Shown here in pieces: positions 28,240-36,943 of a DNA stretch of 64,000 nt (positions are counted from its first letter, which is position 1; every line of letters starts with the position of its first letter). This stretch comes from Ancylobacter oerskovii (GTDB lineage: Bacteria > Pseudomonadota > Alphaproteobacteria > Rhizobiales > Xanthobacteraceae): NCBI RefSeq assembly GCF_018390555.1, contig NZ_JAHBGB010000006.1, positions 124,001-188,000 of the forward strand, read 5' to 3'. The notes below the pieces were generated by a model. It had not been told where the DNA came from. It saw only the letters and a program-made list of their open reading frames with translations, and searched no databases. The position numbers and the translations under genes are program-made.

Positions 28240-29949
28240 TCAGAAAGTCTGGCCGGCGAGCATGGCGAAATGCTCGGCGATCGGCCCGAGGGCGAGCGCG
28301 GGGAAGAATTGCAGGCCGCCCAGGATCAGGATGATGCCGATCAAGAGGCCGACGAAGAGCGGGGTGTGGGTGGGAAAGGTGCCGGCGGAGGCCGGCGCCT
28401 TCACCTTGGCCGCGATGGAGCCGGCCAGCGCCATGACCGGAACGACATAGGCGAAGCGGCCGAGCAGCATGGCGATGCCGAGGGTGGTGTTGTACCAGGG
28501 CGTGTTGCCGGAGAGGCCGCCAAAGGCCGAGCCGTTATTGCCGGCCGCTGAGGTGAAGGCATAGAGGATCTCCGACAGGCCGTGCGGGCCCGGCGTGCCG
28601 ATGCTGGCGACCGCGACCGGCAGCATGGCCGAGACGGCGGCGAAGCCGAGGATGGCCACCGGCAGGATGAGAATCGCCAGCACGGCGTATTTCATCTCGC
28701 GGCCCTCGATCTTCTTGCCGAGGAATTCCGGCGTGCGCCCGACCATCAGGCCGGCGACGAACACCGAGAGCAGCGCGAAGACGATGAGCCCGTAGAGGCC
28801 CGAGCCGGTGCCGCCCGGCAGCACTTCGCCCAGCTGGATGAGGAACATCGGCACCAGGCCGCCCAGCGCGGTGAAGGAGCCGTGCATGGCGTTGACGCCG
28901 CCATCCGACAGGCCGGTGGTGACTGCCGCGTAGAGGGCGCTGGCGGATTGGCCGAAGCGCACCTCCTTGCCCTCCATGTTGCCCATGGCGGGATCGAGGC
29001 CGAGCGAGGTCAGGATCGGGTTGCCGGAGGTCTCCGCCCAATAGGCGAGGCCGACGCCGGCGACCAGCAGCACCGCGATGGTGGCGAGGAACGCCCAGCC
29101 CTGCCGGCGGTCGCCGACCATCTGGCCGAAGGTGTAGGCCAGCGCCGCCGAGACGGCGAGCATGACGTAGATGTTGAGCAGGTTGGACAGCGCCGTCGGG
29201 TTCTCGAACGGATGCGCGGCATTGACGTTGAAGAAGCCACCGCCATTGGTGCCGATCTGCTTGATCGCCTCCTGGCTCGCCACCGGGCCGAGCGCGAGGG
29301 TCTGCTGCGCGCCTTCCAGCGTGGTGGCGGTGACGGAGGCATCGAGCGTCTGCGGCAGCCCCATGGCGACGAAGGCGAGCGCCGTCACCACCGCGAAGGG
29401 CAGCAGCACATAGAGATTGGCGCGGACGAGATCGACCCAGAAATTGCCGAGCGTCGCGACCTTGGAGCGCGCGAAGGCGCGGGTGACGGCCATGGCCAGC
29501 GCGATGCCGGTCGCCGCCGAGGTGAAGTTGTGCACGGTGAGGCCGGCCATCTGGGTGAGATGGCTCATCGTCGCCTCGCCGGCATAGTTCTGCCAGTTGG
29601 TGTTGGTGAGGAAGCTGACCGCGGTGTTGAAGGCGAGGTCCGGCGGCACGGCCGGGAAACCCTGCGGGTTCAGCGGCAGCACATCCTGGAACCGCATGAT
29701 CGCGTAGAGCGACACGAAGCCGGCGACCGAGAAGGCCAGCATGGCCAGCGTGTAGGCGAGCCAGCCCTGCTCGCGGGTCTCGTCAATGCCGGCCAGGCGG
29801 TAGAAGCCCTTCTCGACCGGGGCGAGGACGGGTGTGATGAAGGTGCGCTCGCCGGAGAAGACGCGGGCCATGTAGAGGCCCAGCGGCTTGACGGTGAGGA
29901 GCACGGCGAGGAACAGGGCGGCGATCTGCGCCCATCCGACGAGGGTCAT
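28240..29949 (-). CDS. kdpA: KdpA potassium-channel-like subunit
   Basis: A 569-residue polytopic subunit of the superfamily of K+ transporters; it selects and passes K+ into the KdpFABC complex. The four pseudo-repeat filter regions are visible as [41 protein letters not shown] and [12 protein letters not shown]. Length agrees with other KdpA proteins (about 560). It is preceded by kdpF with an 18-bp gap and followed by kdpB. Confidence 0.97.
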   Translation of the reverse strand: MTLVGWAQIAALFLAVLLTVKPLGLYMARVFSGERTFITPVLAPVEKGFYRLAGIDETREQGWLAYTLAMLAFSVAGFVSLYAIMRFQDVLPLNPQGFPAVPPDLAFNTAVSFLTNTNWQNYAGEATMSHLTQMAGLTVHNFTSAATGIALAMAVTRAFARSKVATLGNFWVDLVRANLYVLLPFAVVTALAFVAMGLPQTLDASVTATTLEGAQQTLALGPVASQEAIKQIGTNGGGFFNVNAAHPFENPTALSNLLNIYVMLAVSAALAYTFGQMVGDRRQGWAFLATIAVLLVAGVGLAYWAETSGNPILTSLGLDPAMGNMEGKEVRFGQSASALYAAVTTGLSDGGVNAMHGSFTALGGLVPMFLIQLGEVLPGGTGSGLYGLIVFALLSVFVAGLMVGRTPEFLGKKIEGREMKYAVLAILILPVAILGFAAVSAMLPVAVASIGTPGPHGLSEILYAFTSAAGNNGSAFGGLSGNTPWYNTTLGIAMLLGRFAYVVPVMALAGSIAAKVKAPASAGTFPTHTPLFVGLLIGIILILGGLQFFPALALGPIAEHFAMLAGQTF

Positions 29950-29967
29950 GTTGTTCTCTCCCGTCGT

Positions 29968-30054
29968 TCAGAAACGTTCGGGACGCAGCAGCGTCACCAC
30001 GAGATAGGCGCCGAGCGCGAACGCCACGGCGAGCCCGAGTAGCGGTTCGATCAT
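29968..30054 (-). CDS. kdpF: KdpF small stabilising subunit
   Basis: A 28-residue single-helix peptide, MIEPLLGLAVAFALGAYL followed by VVTLLRPERF. The E-P-x-L-G-L opening and the L-L-R-P-E-R-F end are the hallmark of KdpF, which stabilises the KdpABC complex in the membrane. It sits directly before kdpA. Confidence 0.93.
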   Translation of the reverse strand: MIEPLLGLAVAFALGAYLVVTLLRPERF

Positions 30055-30065
30055 GATGGGCGGCC

Positions 30066-30152
30066 TCACGACAGCCGGGCGAGCAGGCGGGCATAGACGC
30101 CGAGCGCGGCCAGCGCGGCGATGCCGACAAGGAGAAAAACGACGTCTGCCAT
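30066..30152 (-). CDS. 28-residue KdpF-like membrane microprotein upstream of kdpF
   Basis: A 28-codon frame, MADVVFLLVGIAALAALG then VYARLLARLS, is predicted as one hydrophobic helix with a basic C-terminus. GGGAG lies eight bases before its ATG, and it precedes kdpF by 11 bp on the same strand, in the position of a first operon gene. It is the same length as KdpF but lacks the E-P-L and R-P-E-R-F signatures. Similar tiny frames are known next to kdpF in other bacteria, but no function is established. It could be an extra Kdp subunit or a regulatory peptide. Confidence 0.65.
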   Translation of the reverse strand: MADVVFLLVGIAALAALGVYARLLARLS

Positions 30153-30232
30153 GGCAGAGCTCCCAAGGTTGCAGGGTCGCGGGAGACTGCTCCCGAGGCG
30201 GGTCAGGTTTCGATTGCGGATGCACGGGCCCG

Positions 30233-30251
30233 GCATAAGGAAAGCGTAAAG
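30233..30251 (-). promoter_or_regulatory. Possible KdpE-binding site upstream of the kdp operon
   Basis: The minus strand reads CTTTACGCTTTCCTTATGC about 80 bp before the first small gene. The paired TTTA-type half-sites resemble the T-rich KdpE box described in E. coli. The match is loose. Confidence 0.3.
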
Positions 30252-30445
30252 ACACGGCGGCGTGCCGGCGCCCGTCTCGGGGCGGGCCTGCCGCTGTCGG
30301 CGTGCCATCCGCGGAGGGCTTGCCGCGCCATGCGATCGCCATCGACGTTCCGAATGGCCCCTATCGGAACATCTCGTTTCCCGATGCCGACCCCCTCGCC
30401 TATGGTCGCGCGACTTTTACGGACCGAGCGTTCCCAGAGGCCGAG

Positions 30446-31444
30446 ATGAGCCAGAATTCCCTGTCAGGCGGCAATGCCGCCCTCCCCGATTCCGGCCCCG
30501 CCGAGGGCGCCGGCGCGGTGTCGGGCCGCCAGCTCTTCGCGCTGGTGCTGGCCTTCTGCCTGCTGTGGTCCTCGGCCTTCGCCTTCGCCAAGATGGCGCT
30601 GATGGACTGCCCGCCGCTGATCCTGCTGGTGCTGCGCCTCACGCTGGCCGGCGGCATCATGATGGCGCTGGCGGTGAAGGTAGACGGCCGGGCCCGGCTC
30701 GCCAGCATGCGCCGGCGCGACGTCTGGGCGCTGATGCTGTGCGGCGTGCTCAACAACGCCGTCTATCTCGGGGTGAACTGGACGGCGCTGACCTTCACCT
30801 CCTCGGCCTTCAATGCGGTGCTGATCAGCTGCAACCCGCTGGTGGTGGCGCTGCTGGCCGGGCCGCTGCTCGGCGAAAGGCTGAACCTCACCAAATGGAT
30901 CGGGCTGGGGCTGGGGCTGGTCGGCGTCGTCATCGTGCTGCGCTCGCGCCTCGCCGGCGGCCACGAGGACCCCTTCGGCACGCTGCTGATCGGCATCGGC
31001 ATGCTCGGGCTGGCCGCCGGCACGCTGGCCTTCAAATATTTCAAGCCGCGCGGCGGGGTGTGGACCGGCAATGCGGTGCAGTGCCTCACCGGGGCGGCGG
31101 TGCTGCTGCCCTTCGCGGCGGCGACCGAAAGCCTCGCCGACGTGCATGTCACGCAGGGGTTCCTGGTTGGCCTCGGCATCCTCGTCTTCGCGGTGTCGAT
31201 CGGCGGCTACGGGCTGTGGTTCTACCTGCTGACCCGCGCGAGTGCCACCACCGCCTCCAGCCTGCATTTCGCCATGCCGCCGCTGGGGCTGTTCTTCGGC
31301 TGGCTGCTGCTGGGCGAACAGGTGCCGCCGCTGGATTTCCTCGGCATCGCGCCGATCGCGCTCGGCATCTGGCTGGTGACGCGGTCCGGGCGCCGGGCAA
31401 GGCCCGCGGCGCTCGCGGAGGGTGCCAAGGAAGGCCGGGCCTGA
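30446..31444 (+). CDS. EamA/DMT-family transporter
   Basis: A 332-residue inner-membrane protein with ten predicted helices in two EamA repeats (the first beginning ALVLAFCLLWSSAFAFAK, the second after residue 180). Relatives include the RhtA/YdcZ-type metabolite exporters. Typical strings are LGVNWTALTFTSSAFNAVL and the GPLLGERL / WLLLGEQV ends of each repeat. Substrate unknown. ATG 30446 is chosen because AGAGG lies six bases before it; the longer open frame upstream reads as promoter sequence. It is divergent from kdp and upstream of putA. Confidence 0.88.
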   Translation: MSQNSLSGGNAALPDSGPAEGAGAVSGRQLFALVLAFCLLWSSAFAFAKMALMDCPPLILLVLRLTLAGGIMMALAVKVDGRARLASMRRRDVWALMLCGVLNNAVYLGVNWTALTFTSSAFNAVLISCNPLVVALLAGPLLGERLNLTKWIGLGLGLVGVVIVLRSRLAGGHEDPFGTLLIGIGMLGLAAGTLAFKYFKPRGGVWTGNAVQCLTGAAVLLPFAAATESLADVHVTQGFLVGLGILVFAVSIGGYGLWFYLLTRASATTASSLHFAMPPLGLFFGWLLLGEQVPPLDFLGIAPIALGIWLVTRSGRRARPAALAEGAKEGRA

Positions 31445-31469
31445 GGGTGGTGGGGGCTGGAAACGGAGT

Positions 31470-31500
31470 GGTTGCACCTTTTGAGAAAAGAGGTACAACC
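31470..31500 (+). promoter_or_regulatory. Candidate PutA operator upstream of putA
   Basis: GGTTGCACC (31470-31478) and GGTACAACC (31492-31500) are inverted 9-bp arms with one mismatch, 38 bp before the putA start. GTTGCA is the consensus bound by the ribbon-helix-helix domain of E. coli PutA, and this PutA carries that domain. Confidence 0.7.
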
Positions 31501-31538
31501 CATGCCGTTTCCTGCGGGCCAACCAAGCGGAGCTCCCC

Positions 31539-34500
31539 ATGGCCACCACCACCATCGGCCTGAAGATCGACGAGGAGCTGCGGGCGCGGCTCAAGGCTGC
31601 GGCCGAGGGCCAGGGACGCACCCCGCATTCGCTGCTGAAGCAGGCGGTGGTCGGCATCATCGAGCGCATCGAGCAGGGTCTACCGATCGATCCCGAGCCG
31701 GCGGATCCCGATGCGGCGGCGCATCACCTGGAGAGCGAAAGCCCGTTCCTGCCCTTCGCCCGTGGGGTGAAGCCGCAAAGCGTGCTGCGCGCCCGCATCA
31801 CCAACGCCTACCGCATGCCGGAGACCGAGGCGGTTTCCATACTGCTGCCGGCCGCCACCCTGCCCGCGGCCAAGGCGGATGCGGCGCGGGAGCGTGCGGG
31901 CGCGCTGGTGGCCGCCTTGCGCGCCAAGGGGCAGCAGGGGGCGGTGGAAGGGCTGATCCACGAATATGCCCTTTCCAGCCAGGAGGGCGTGGCGCTGATG
32001 TGCCTCGCCGAGGCGCTGCTGCGCATTCCCGACCGCGCCACCCGCGACGCGCTGATCCGCGACAAGATCGGCCATGGCGACTGGCAGGCGCATGTCGGGC
32101 ATTCGCCGTCGCTGTTCGTCAATGCCGCCACCTGGGGGCTGGTGCTCACCGGCAAGCTGACCACCACCAATAGCGAGGCGGGGCTGACCGGGGCGCTGAC
32201 CAAGCTGATCGGTCGCGGCGGCGAGCCGCTGATCCGCAAGGGCGTGGATGTGGCCATGCGGATGATGGGCGAGCAGTTCGTCACCGGCCAGACCATCTCG
32301 GAAGCGCTGGCGAACAGCCGCGCCATGGAGGCCAGGGGCTTCCGCTATTCCTACGACATGCTCGGCGAGGCGGCGACCACGGCGGAGGACGCCGCGCGGT
32401 ATTTAGCCGACTATGAGCAGGCGATCCACGCCATCGGCAAGGCCTCGGCCGGGCGCGGCATCTATGAGGGGCCGGGCATCTCCATCAAGCTGTCGGCGCT
32501 GCATCCGCGCTATGCCCGCGCCAAATATGAGCGGGTGATCGGCGAATTGCTGCCCCGGGTGATCTCGCTTGCCCGCCTCGCCCGGCACTACGACATCGGC
32601 CTCAACATCGATGCCGAGGAAGCCGACCGGCTGGAACTGTCGCTCGACCTGATGGAGGCGCTGTGCTTCGAGGAGAGCCTCGCCGGCTGGAACGGCATCG
32701 GCTTCGTGGTGCAGGCCTATCAGAAGCGCTGCCCCTATGTGATCGACTATCTGATCGACCTCGCCCGCCGCTCCGGCCACCGGCTGATGATCCGGCTGGT
32801 AAAGGGCGCCTATTGGGACAGCGAGATCAAGCGCGCGCAGGTGGACGGGCTGGAAGGCTTCCCGGTCTATACCCGCAAGGTGCACACTGACGTGTCGTAC
32901 CTCGCCTGCGCCCGCAAGCTGCTCGGCGCGGCGGACGCGGTGTTCCCGCAATTCGCCACCCACAACGCCCAGACGCTGGCGAGCATCCACGAGCTGGCCG
33001 GGCCGAACTATTATGGCGGCCAGTACGAGTTCCAGTGCCTGCACGGCATGGGCGAGCCGCTCTATGAGGAAGTGGTCGGCAAGGACAGGCTGAACCGGCC
33101 GTGCCGCATCTATGCGCCGGTCGGCACCCATGAGACGCTGCTCGCCTATCTGGTGCGCCGGCTCTTGGAGAACGGCGCCAACTCCTCCTTCGTAAACCGC
33201 ATCGCCGACGAGAAGGTGCCGGTGGCGGAACTCGTCGAGGCGCCGGCCGAGGTGGCCGGCCGCATCGAGCCGGTGGGCGCGCCGCATCCGAAGATCGCCG
33301 CGCCGTCCGAGCTGTTCGGCGACGCGCGGAAGAATTCGCAGGGGCTCGACCTTTCCAACGAGCAGCGGCTCGCCTCCTTGGCGGCGGCGCTGCTCGCCGG
33401 CTCGGCGCAGGCGCTGAAGGCGGTGCCGCTGCTGGGTGACGGGGCTGCCGAAGGCATCGTCCGCGAGATCCGCAACCCGGCCGACCGGCGCGACCTGGTC
33501 GGCACGGTGGAGGACGCGACACCGGAATTGTGCGCCCACGCCATGGAGCTGGCGGTGGCGGCGGCGCCGATCTGGCAGGCGACCACGCCGGCCGAGCGGG
33601 CGGCGTGTCTCTTCCGCGCCGCCGATGCCTTCGAGGCGCGGATGCCGGAGCTGATCGGCATCGTGGTGCGCGAGGCCGGCAAGTCCTACCCCAACGCGGT
33701 GGGCGAGGTGCGCGAGGCGGTCGACTTCCTGCGCTATTACGGCGCGCAGGTGCGCGACACTTTCTCCAACGACACCCATCGCCCGCTGGGACCGGTGGTG
33801 TGCATCAGCCCGTGGAACTTCCCGCTCGCCATCTTCACCGGGCAGGTGGCCGCCGCGCTGGCCGCCGGCAACCCGGTGCTGGCCAAGCCCGCCGAGGAGA
33901 CGCCGCTGATCGCCCATGCGGCGGTGAGGATCCTGCACGAGGCCGGGGTGCCGGCCGGCGCGCTGCAAGTGCTGCCGGGCGCCGGGGATGTCGGCGCGGC
34001 GCTGGTGGGCGATGCACGCACCCGCGGGGTGATGTTCACCGGCTCCACCGAGGTGGCACGGCTGATCCAGCGCCAGCTCGCCGGACGGCTGCGCCCCGAC
34101 GGCCAGCCGATCCCGCTGATCGCCGAGACCGGCGGGCAGAACGCGATGATCGTCGATTCTTCCGCGCTCGCCGAGCAGGTGGTGGCCGACGTCATCGCCT
34201 CCGCCTTCGATTCGGCCGGCCAGCGCTGCTCGGCGCTGCGCATCCTCTGCCTGCAGGAGGATATCGCCGAGCGGACGCTGAGCATGCTCAAGGGCGCGCT
34301 GCACGAGCTCGCCATCGGCAACCCGGTGTATCTGTCGACCGATGTCGGGCCGGTGATCACCACGGAAGCGCAGGCGACCATCGAGGCGCATATCGAGCGC
34401 ATGCGCGCGGCGGGACGGCGCGTCGAGCAACTGGCACTCGCCGAGGACTGCGCGCATGGCAGCTTCGTGCCGCCGACGCTGATCGAGATCGGCTCCACCG

Positions 34501-35372
34501 CCGAGCTGACGCGCGAGGTGTTCGGCCCGGTGCTGCATGTGCTGCGCTACAAGCGGGACGAGATCGGCGCGCTGATCGAAGCGGTGAACGCCACTGGCTA
34601 CGGCCTCACCTTCGGCCTGCATACCCGCATCGACGAGACCATCGCCGAAGTGACCCGCCGCATCGAGGCCGGCAATCTCTATGTGAACCGCAACATCATC
34701 GGCGCGGTGGTGGGGGTGCAGCCCTTCGGCGGGCATGGGCTTTCCGGCACCGGGCCGAAGGCGGGCGGGCCGCTCTATCTCGGCCGGCTGCTCGCCACCC
34801 GCCCGACTCCCGGCCTGCCGGAGGTCTCGGCGGAAGCGGCCGAGGCGGCGCGGCTGTGGACGGACTTCGTGGCCAATCCCGAGGCGCGGGCGCTGTGCGG
34901 CGCGGTGCTCGCGGCGCCGGGGCTGCCGGCGTCGACCGTGCTGGCCGGCCCTGTCGGCGAGCGCAACGCCTATGAGCTCGCCCCGCGCGGTACCGTTCTC
35001 TGCCTGGCCCAGACGGAGGCGGGGCTCGCCGTGCAGGTCTGCTCCGCGCTGGCGACCGGCAACCGCGTGCTCATCGGCAGCGCCACCCTGCCGGCGTTGC
35101 CGCAGGCGCTGAAGCGACTGGTGGCGGCGACCGACGACCTCGGCGCCGCGCGGTTCGACGCCGTGCTGTTCGAGGGCGATGGCGACGCCCTGCGGGCGCT
35201 CAACGAGCAGGTGGCCGGCCGCGAGGGGCCGATCGTGCTGGTGCACGGCCTTACCCCGGACGATCTCGCCCGCGGGGCCGGCTATCCGCTCGACCTGCTG
35301 GTGGAGGAACGCTCGATCAGCACCAACACCGCGGCGGCCGGCGGCAATGCCAGCCTGATGAGCATCGGGTGA
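31539..35372 (+). CDS. putA: Trifunctional PutA: proline dehydrogenase, P5C dehydrogenase and DNA-binding repressor
   Basis: A 1277-residue enzyme oxidising proline to glutamate. Residues 1-47 form a ribbon-helix-helix domain very like that of E. coli PutA (MATTTIGLKIDEEL; Thr5 and Lys9 align with its DNA contacts). The FAD-binding proline dehydrogenase barrel follows, with SIKLSALHPRY, RLVKGAYWD and GTHETLLAYLVRR. Next is the aldehyde dehydrogenase domain, with PWNFPLAIFTGQ, the Glu region AETGGQNAM and catalytic Cys in SAGQRCSALR. A C-terminal ALDH-like domain of about 250 residues completes the type B form. The ATG is preceded by GCGGAG. Proline uptake genes are not in the window. Confidence 0.97.
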   Translation: MATTTIGLKIDEELRARLKAAAEGQGRTPHSLLKQAVVGIIERIEQGLPIDPEPADPDAAAHHLESESPFLPFARGVKPQSVLRARITNAYRMPETEAVSILLPAATLPAAKADAARERAGALVAALRAKGQQGAVEGLIHEYALSSQEGVALMCLAEALLRIPDRATRDALIRDKIGHGDWQAHVGHSPSLFVNAATWGLVLTGKLTTTNSEAGLTGALTKLIGRGGEPLIRKGVDVAMRMMGEQFVTGQTISEALANSRAMEARGFRYSYDMLGEAATTAEDAARYLADYEQAIHAIGKASAGRGIYEGPGISIKLSALHPRYARAKYERVIGELLPRVISLARLARHYDIGLNIDAEEADRLELSLDLMEALCFEESLAGWNGIGFVVQAYQKRCPYVIDYLIDLARRSGHRLMIRLVKGAYWDSEIKRAQVDGLEGFPVYTRKVHTDVSYLACARKLLGAADAVFPQFATHNAQTLASIHELAGPNYYGGQYEFQCLHGMGEPLYEEVVGKDRLNRPCRIYAPVGTHETLLAYLVRRLLENGANSSFVNRIADEKVPVAELVEAPAEVAGRIEPVGAPHPKIAAPSELFGDARKNSQGLDLSNEQRLASLAAALLAGSAQALKAVPLLGDGAAEGIVREIRNPADRRDLVGTVEDATPELCAHAMELAVAAAPIWQATTPAERAACLFRAADAFEARMPELIGIVVREAGKSYPNAVGEVREAVDFLRYYGAQVRDTFSNDTHRPLGPVVCISPWNFPLAIFTGQVAAALAAGNPVLAKPAEETPLIAHAAVRILHEAGVPAGALQVLPGAGDVGAALVGDARTRGVMFTGSTEVARLIQRQLAGRLRPDGQPIPLIAETGGQNAMIVDSSALAEQVVADVIASAFDSAGQRCSALRILCLQEDIAERTLSMLKGALHELAIGNPVYLSTDVGPVITTEAQATIEAHIERMRAAGRRVEQLALAEDCAHGSFVPPTLIEIGSTAELTREVFGPVLHVLRYKRDEIGALIEAVNATGYGLTFGLHTRIDETIAEVTRRIEAGNLYVNRNIIGAVVGVQPFGGHGLSGTGPKAGGPLYLGRLLATRPTPGLPEVSAEAAEAARLWTDFVANPEARALCGAVLAAPGLPASTVLAGPVGERNAYELAPRGTVLCLAQTEAGLAVQVCSALATGNRVLIGSATLPALPQALKRLVAATDDLGAARFDAVLFEGDGDALRALNEQVAGREGPIVLVHGLTPDDLARGAGYPLDLLVEERSISTNTAAAGGNASLMSIG

Positions 35373-35439
35373 GGGCGGGCCCTCCCGGACATTTCCCCCG
35401 GAGAGCGGCGTCATCCTGGGAGGGCGGCAATTTTCTTTG

Positions 35440-35560
35440 CTCTCCCCGGTGGGGAGAGGTAACCCGCGCGGCGGGTCGTTGGGGCGACAATTTTGTGGAG
35501 CGCAAGAAGGCCCCTCACCCCACCCCTCTCCCCGACGGGGAGAGGGAGCTTCGCCGCTCC
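35440..35560. repeat. Paired REP-like elements, family B
   Basis: Left unit: CTCTCCCCGGTGGGGAGAGG with the flank GCGCGGCGGGTCG. Right unit: CCCCTCACCCCACCCC with the core CTCTCCCCGACGGGGAGAGG and the flank GAGCTTCGCCGCTCC. Confidence 0.85.
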
Positions 35561-35640
35561 TTCGGCAATGACGGGCTGGACGTCGAGGCGCCGGGGCGGG
35601 GCCGGCCCCGAGACGCCCCTACCGGGCGCGCTCAAGCGAG

Positions 35641-35680
35641 CATCCTTCGAGGCTCGCTGCGCTCGCGCCTCAGGATGAGG
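35641..35680 (+). repeat. 40-bp REP-like palindrome, family A copy 3
   Basis: Identical over 40 bp to the copies at 3885 and (inverted) 4101, over 30 kb away. Confidence 0.9.
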
Positions 35681-35887
35681 GGGCTGGAGGTGCGAAAGCC
35701 GGTTCGTCGCCCGCTTCCCGACAACCACCTCGGGAGGACGGCGTACCCGCGGAAAACAGAGCGGCGATGCCGGCCGGCTGGGCATCGGGCGGCGCTGCAC
35801 AGATAAATGGCGTCGCAGATGTCGCGCCCCCTCCCCGACCCGCGCCGGGCCGGATAGATTTCCTCTTCCCTTGGTGAAGAGGACCTC

Positions 35888-36943
35888 ATGTCGGACCAGG
35901 ACAAGCTCGCGCAGCTGCGGGCGAAATATGCCGGCGTCGCCGGCGGTGTCGTCTACGATCCCACCTTCAAGCGCGTCGCCGAACTGCAGTTCAAGGACGG
36001 CGAGAAGCGGGTCTGGCCCTGGGCGGGCGCCGCCACCCTGCTCGACGCTCCCTACCGGCCGGAGGTGCAGGAGCTCGCCGATTTCGGCGGCCTCGACATG
36101 GCGCTGATCGGCGTGCCGATGGATCTCGGCGTGACGAATCGCGCCGGCGCCCGGCTCGGGCCGCGCGCGGTGCGTGCCATCGAGCGCGTCGGGCCCTATG
36201 AGCATGTGCTCGGCATGGTGCCCGCCGCCGAGGTGAAGGCCGCCGACATCGGCGACGTGCCGTTCCGCTCGCGCTTCAGCCTCGACGAGTGCCACGCGGA
36301 TATCGAGGCCTTCTACAAGAAGGTGGTCGGCGCCGGGGTGATCCCGCTCTCGGTGGGCGGCGACCACTCGATCACCGGCTCGATCCTGAAGGCGGTCGGC
36401 GAGACGCGGCCGGTGGGCATGCTGCATATCGACGCCCATTGCGACACCTCGGGCACCTATGAGGGCGCGAAGTTCCACCATGGCGGGCCGTTCCGCAACG
36501 CCGTGCTCGACGGCGTGCTCGATCCCGAGCGCACCATCCAGATCGGCATTCGCGGCGGGGCGGAATTCCTGTGGGAGTTCTCCTATGAGAGCGGCATGAC
36601 CGTCATCCACGCCGAGGAGGTCACCGGCATGGGCGTGCCGGCGATCATCGCCAAGGCGAAGCAGGTGCTGGGCGACGGGCCGGTCTATGTCTCCTTCGAC
36701 GTCGACAGCCTCGACCCGGCCTTCGCGCCCGGCACCGGCACGCCGGAGATCGGCGGGCTCACCTCGCGCGAGGTGCTGGAGCTGCTGCGCGGCCTCAACG
36801 GCCTCGACGTGGTGGGCGGCGACGTGGTCGAGGTGGCGCCGCAATATGACGCCACCTCCAACACCGCCCATGCGGCGGCGCAGGTGCTGTTCGAGATCTT
36901 CTGCATGGCGGTGACGGCCCACAAGGCACGGAAGGAAAGCTGA
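35888..36943 (+). CDS. Ureohydrolase (agmatinase / guanidinobutyrase-type)
   Basis: A 351-residue binuclear manganese enzyme of the arginase/agmatinase family that releases urea from a guanidino compound. Metal-ligand motifs are complete: GGDHS, HIDAHCDTSG and SFDVDSLDPAFAPGTGTPE. The substrate-loop string FHHGGPFRNAV is of the agmatinase/guanidinobutyrase type. The N-terminus is about 40 residues longer than E. coli SpeB. Exact substrate (agmatine, 4-guanidinobutyrate or another guanidine) cannot be set by eye. AGAGGA precedes ATG 35888. It overlaps the next gene at TGATG. Confidence 0.9.
   Translation: MSDQDKLAQLRAKYAGVAGGVVYDPTFKRVAELQFKDGEKRVWPWAGAATLLDAPYRPEVQELADFGGLDMALIGVPMDLGVTNRAGARLGPRAVRAIERVGPYEHVLGMVPAAEVKAADIGDVPFRSRFSLDECHADIEAFYKKVVGAGVIPLSVGGDHSITGSILKAVGETRPVGMLHIDAHCDTSGTYEGAKFHHGGPFRNAVLDGVLDPERTIQIGIRGGAEFLWEFSYESGMTVIHAEEVTGMGVPAIIAKAKQVLGDGPVYVSFDVDSLDPAFAPGTGTPEIGGLTSREVLELLRGLNGLDVVGGDVVEVAPQYDATSNTAHAAAQVLFEIFCMAVTAHKARKES

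Larger units (their letters stand above)
35373..35887. other. 515-bp gap filled with REP-like repeats
   Basis: It holds a family B pair (35440-35560) and a family A copy (35641-35680). No gene is visible, and the final 25 bases carry the ribosome site of the ureohydrolase. Confidence 0.75.

Noticed and set aside
32403..35414. A 1003-codon minus-strand frame opposite putA
   Set aside because: Composition is typical of the antisense of high-GC coding DNA, with no recognisable domain.
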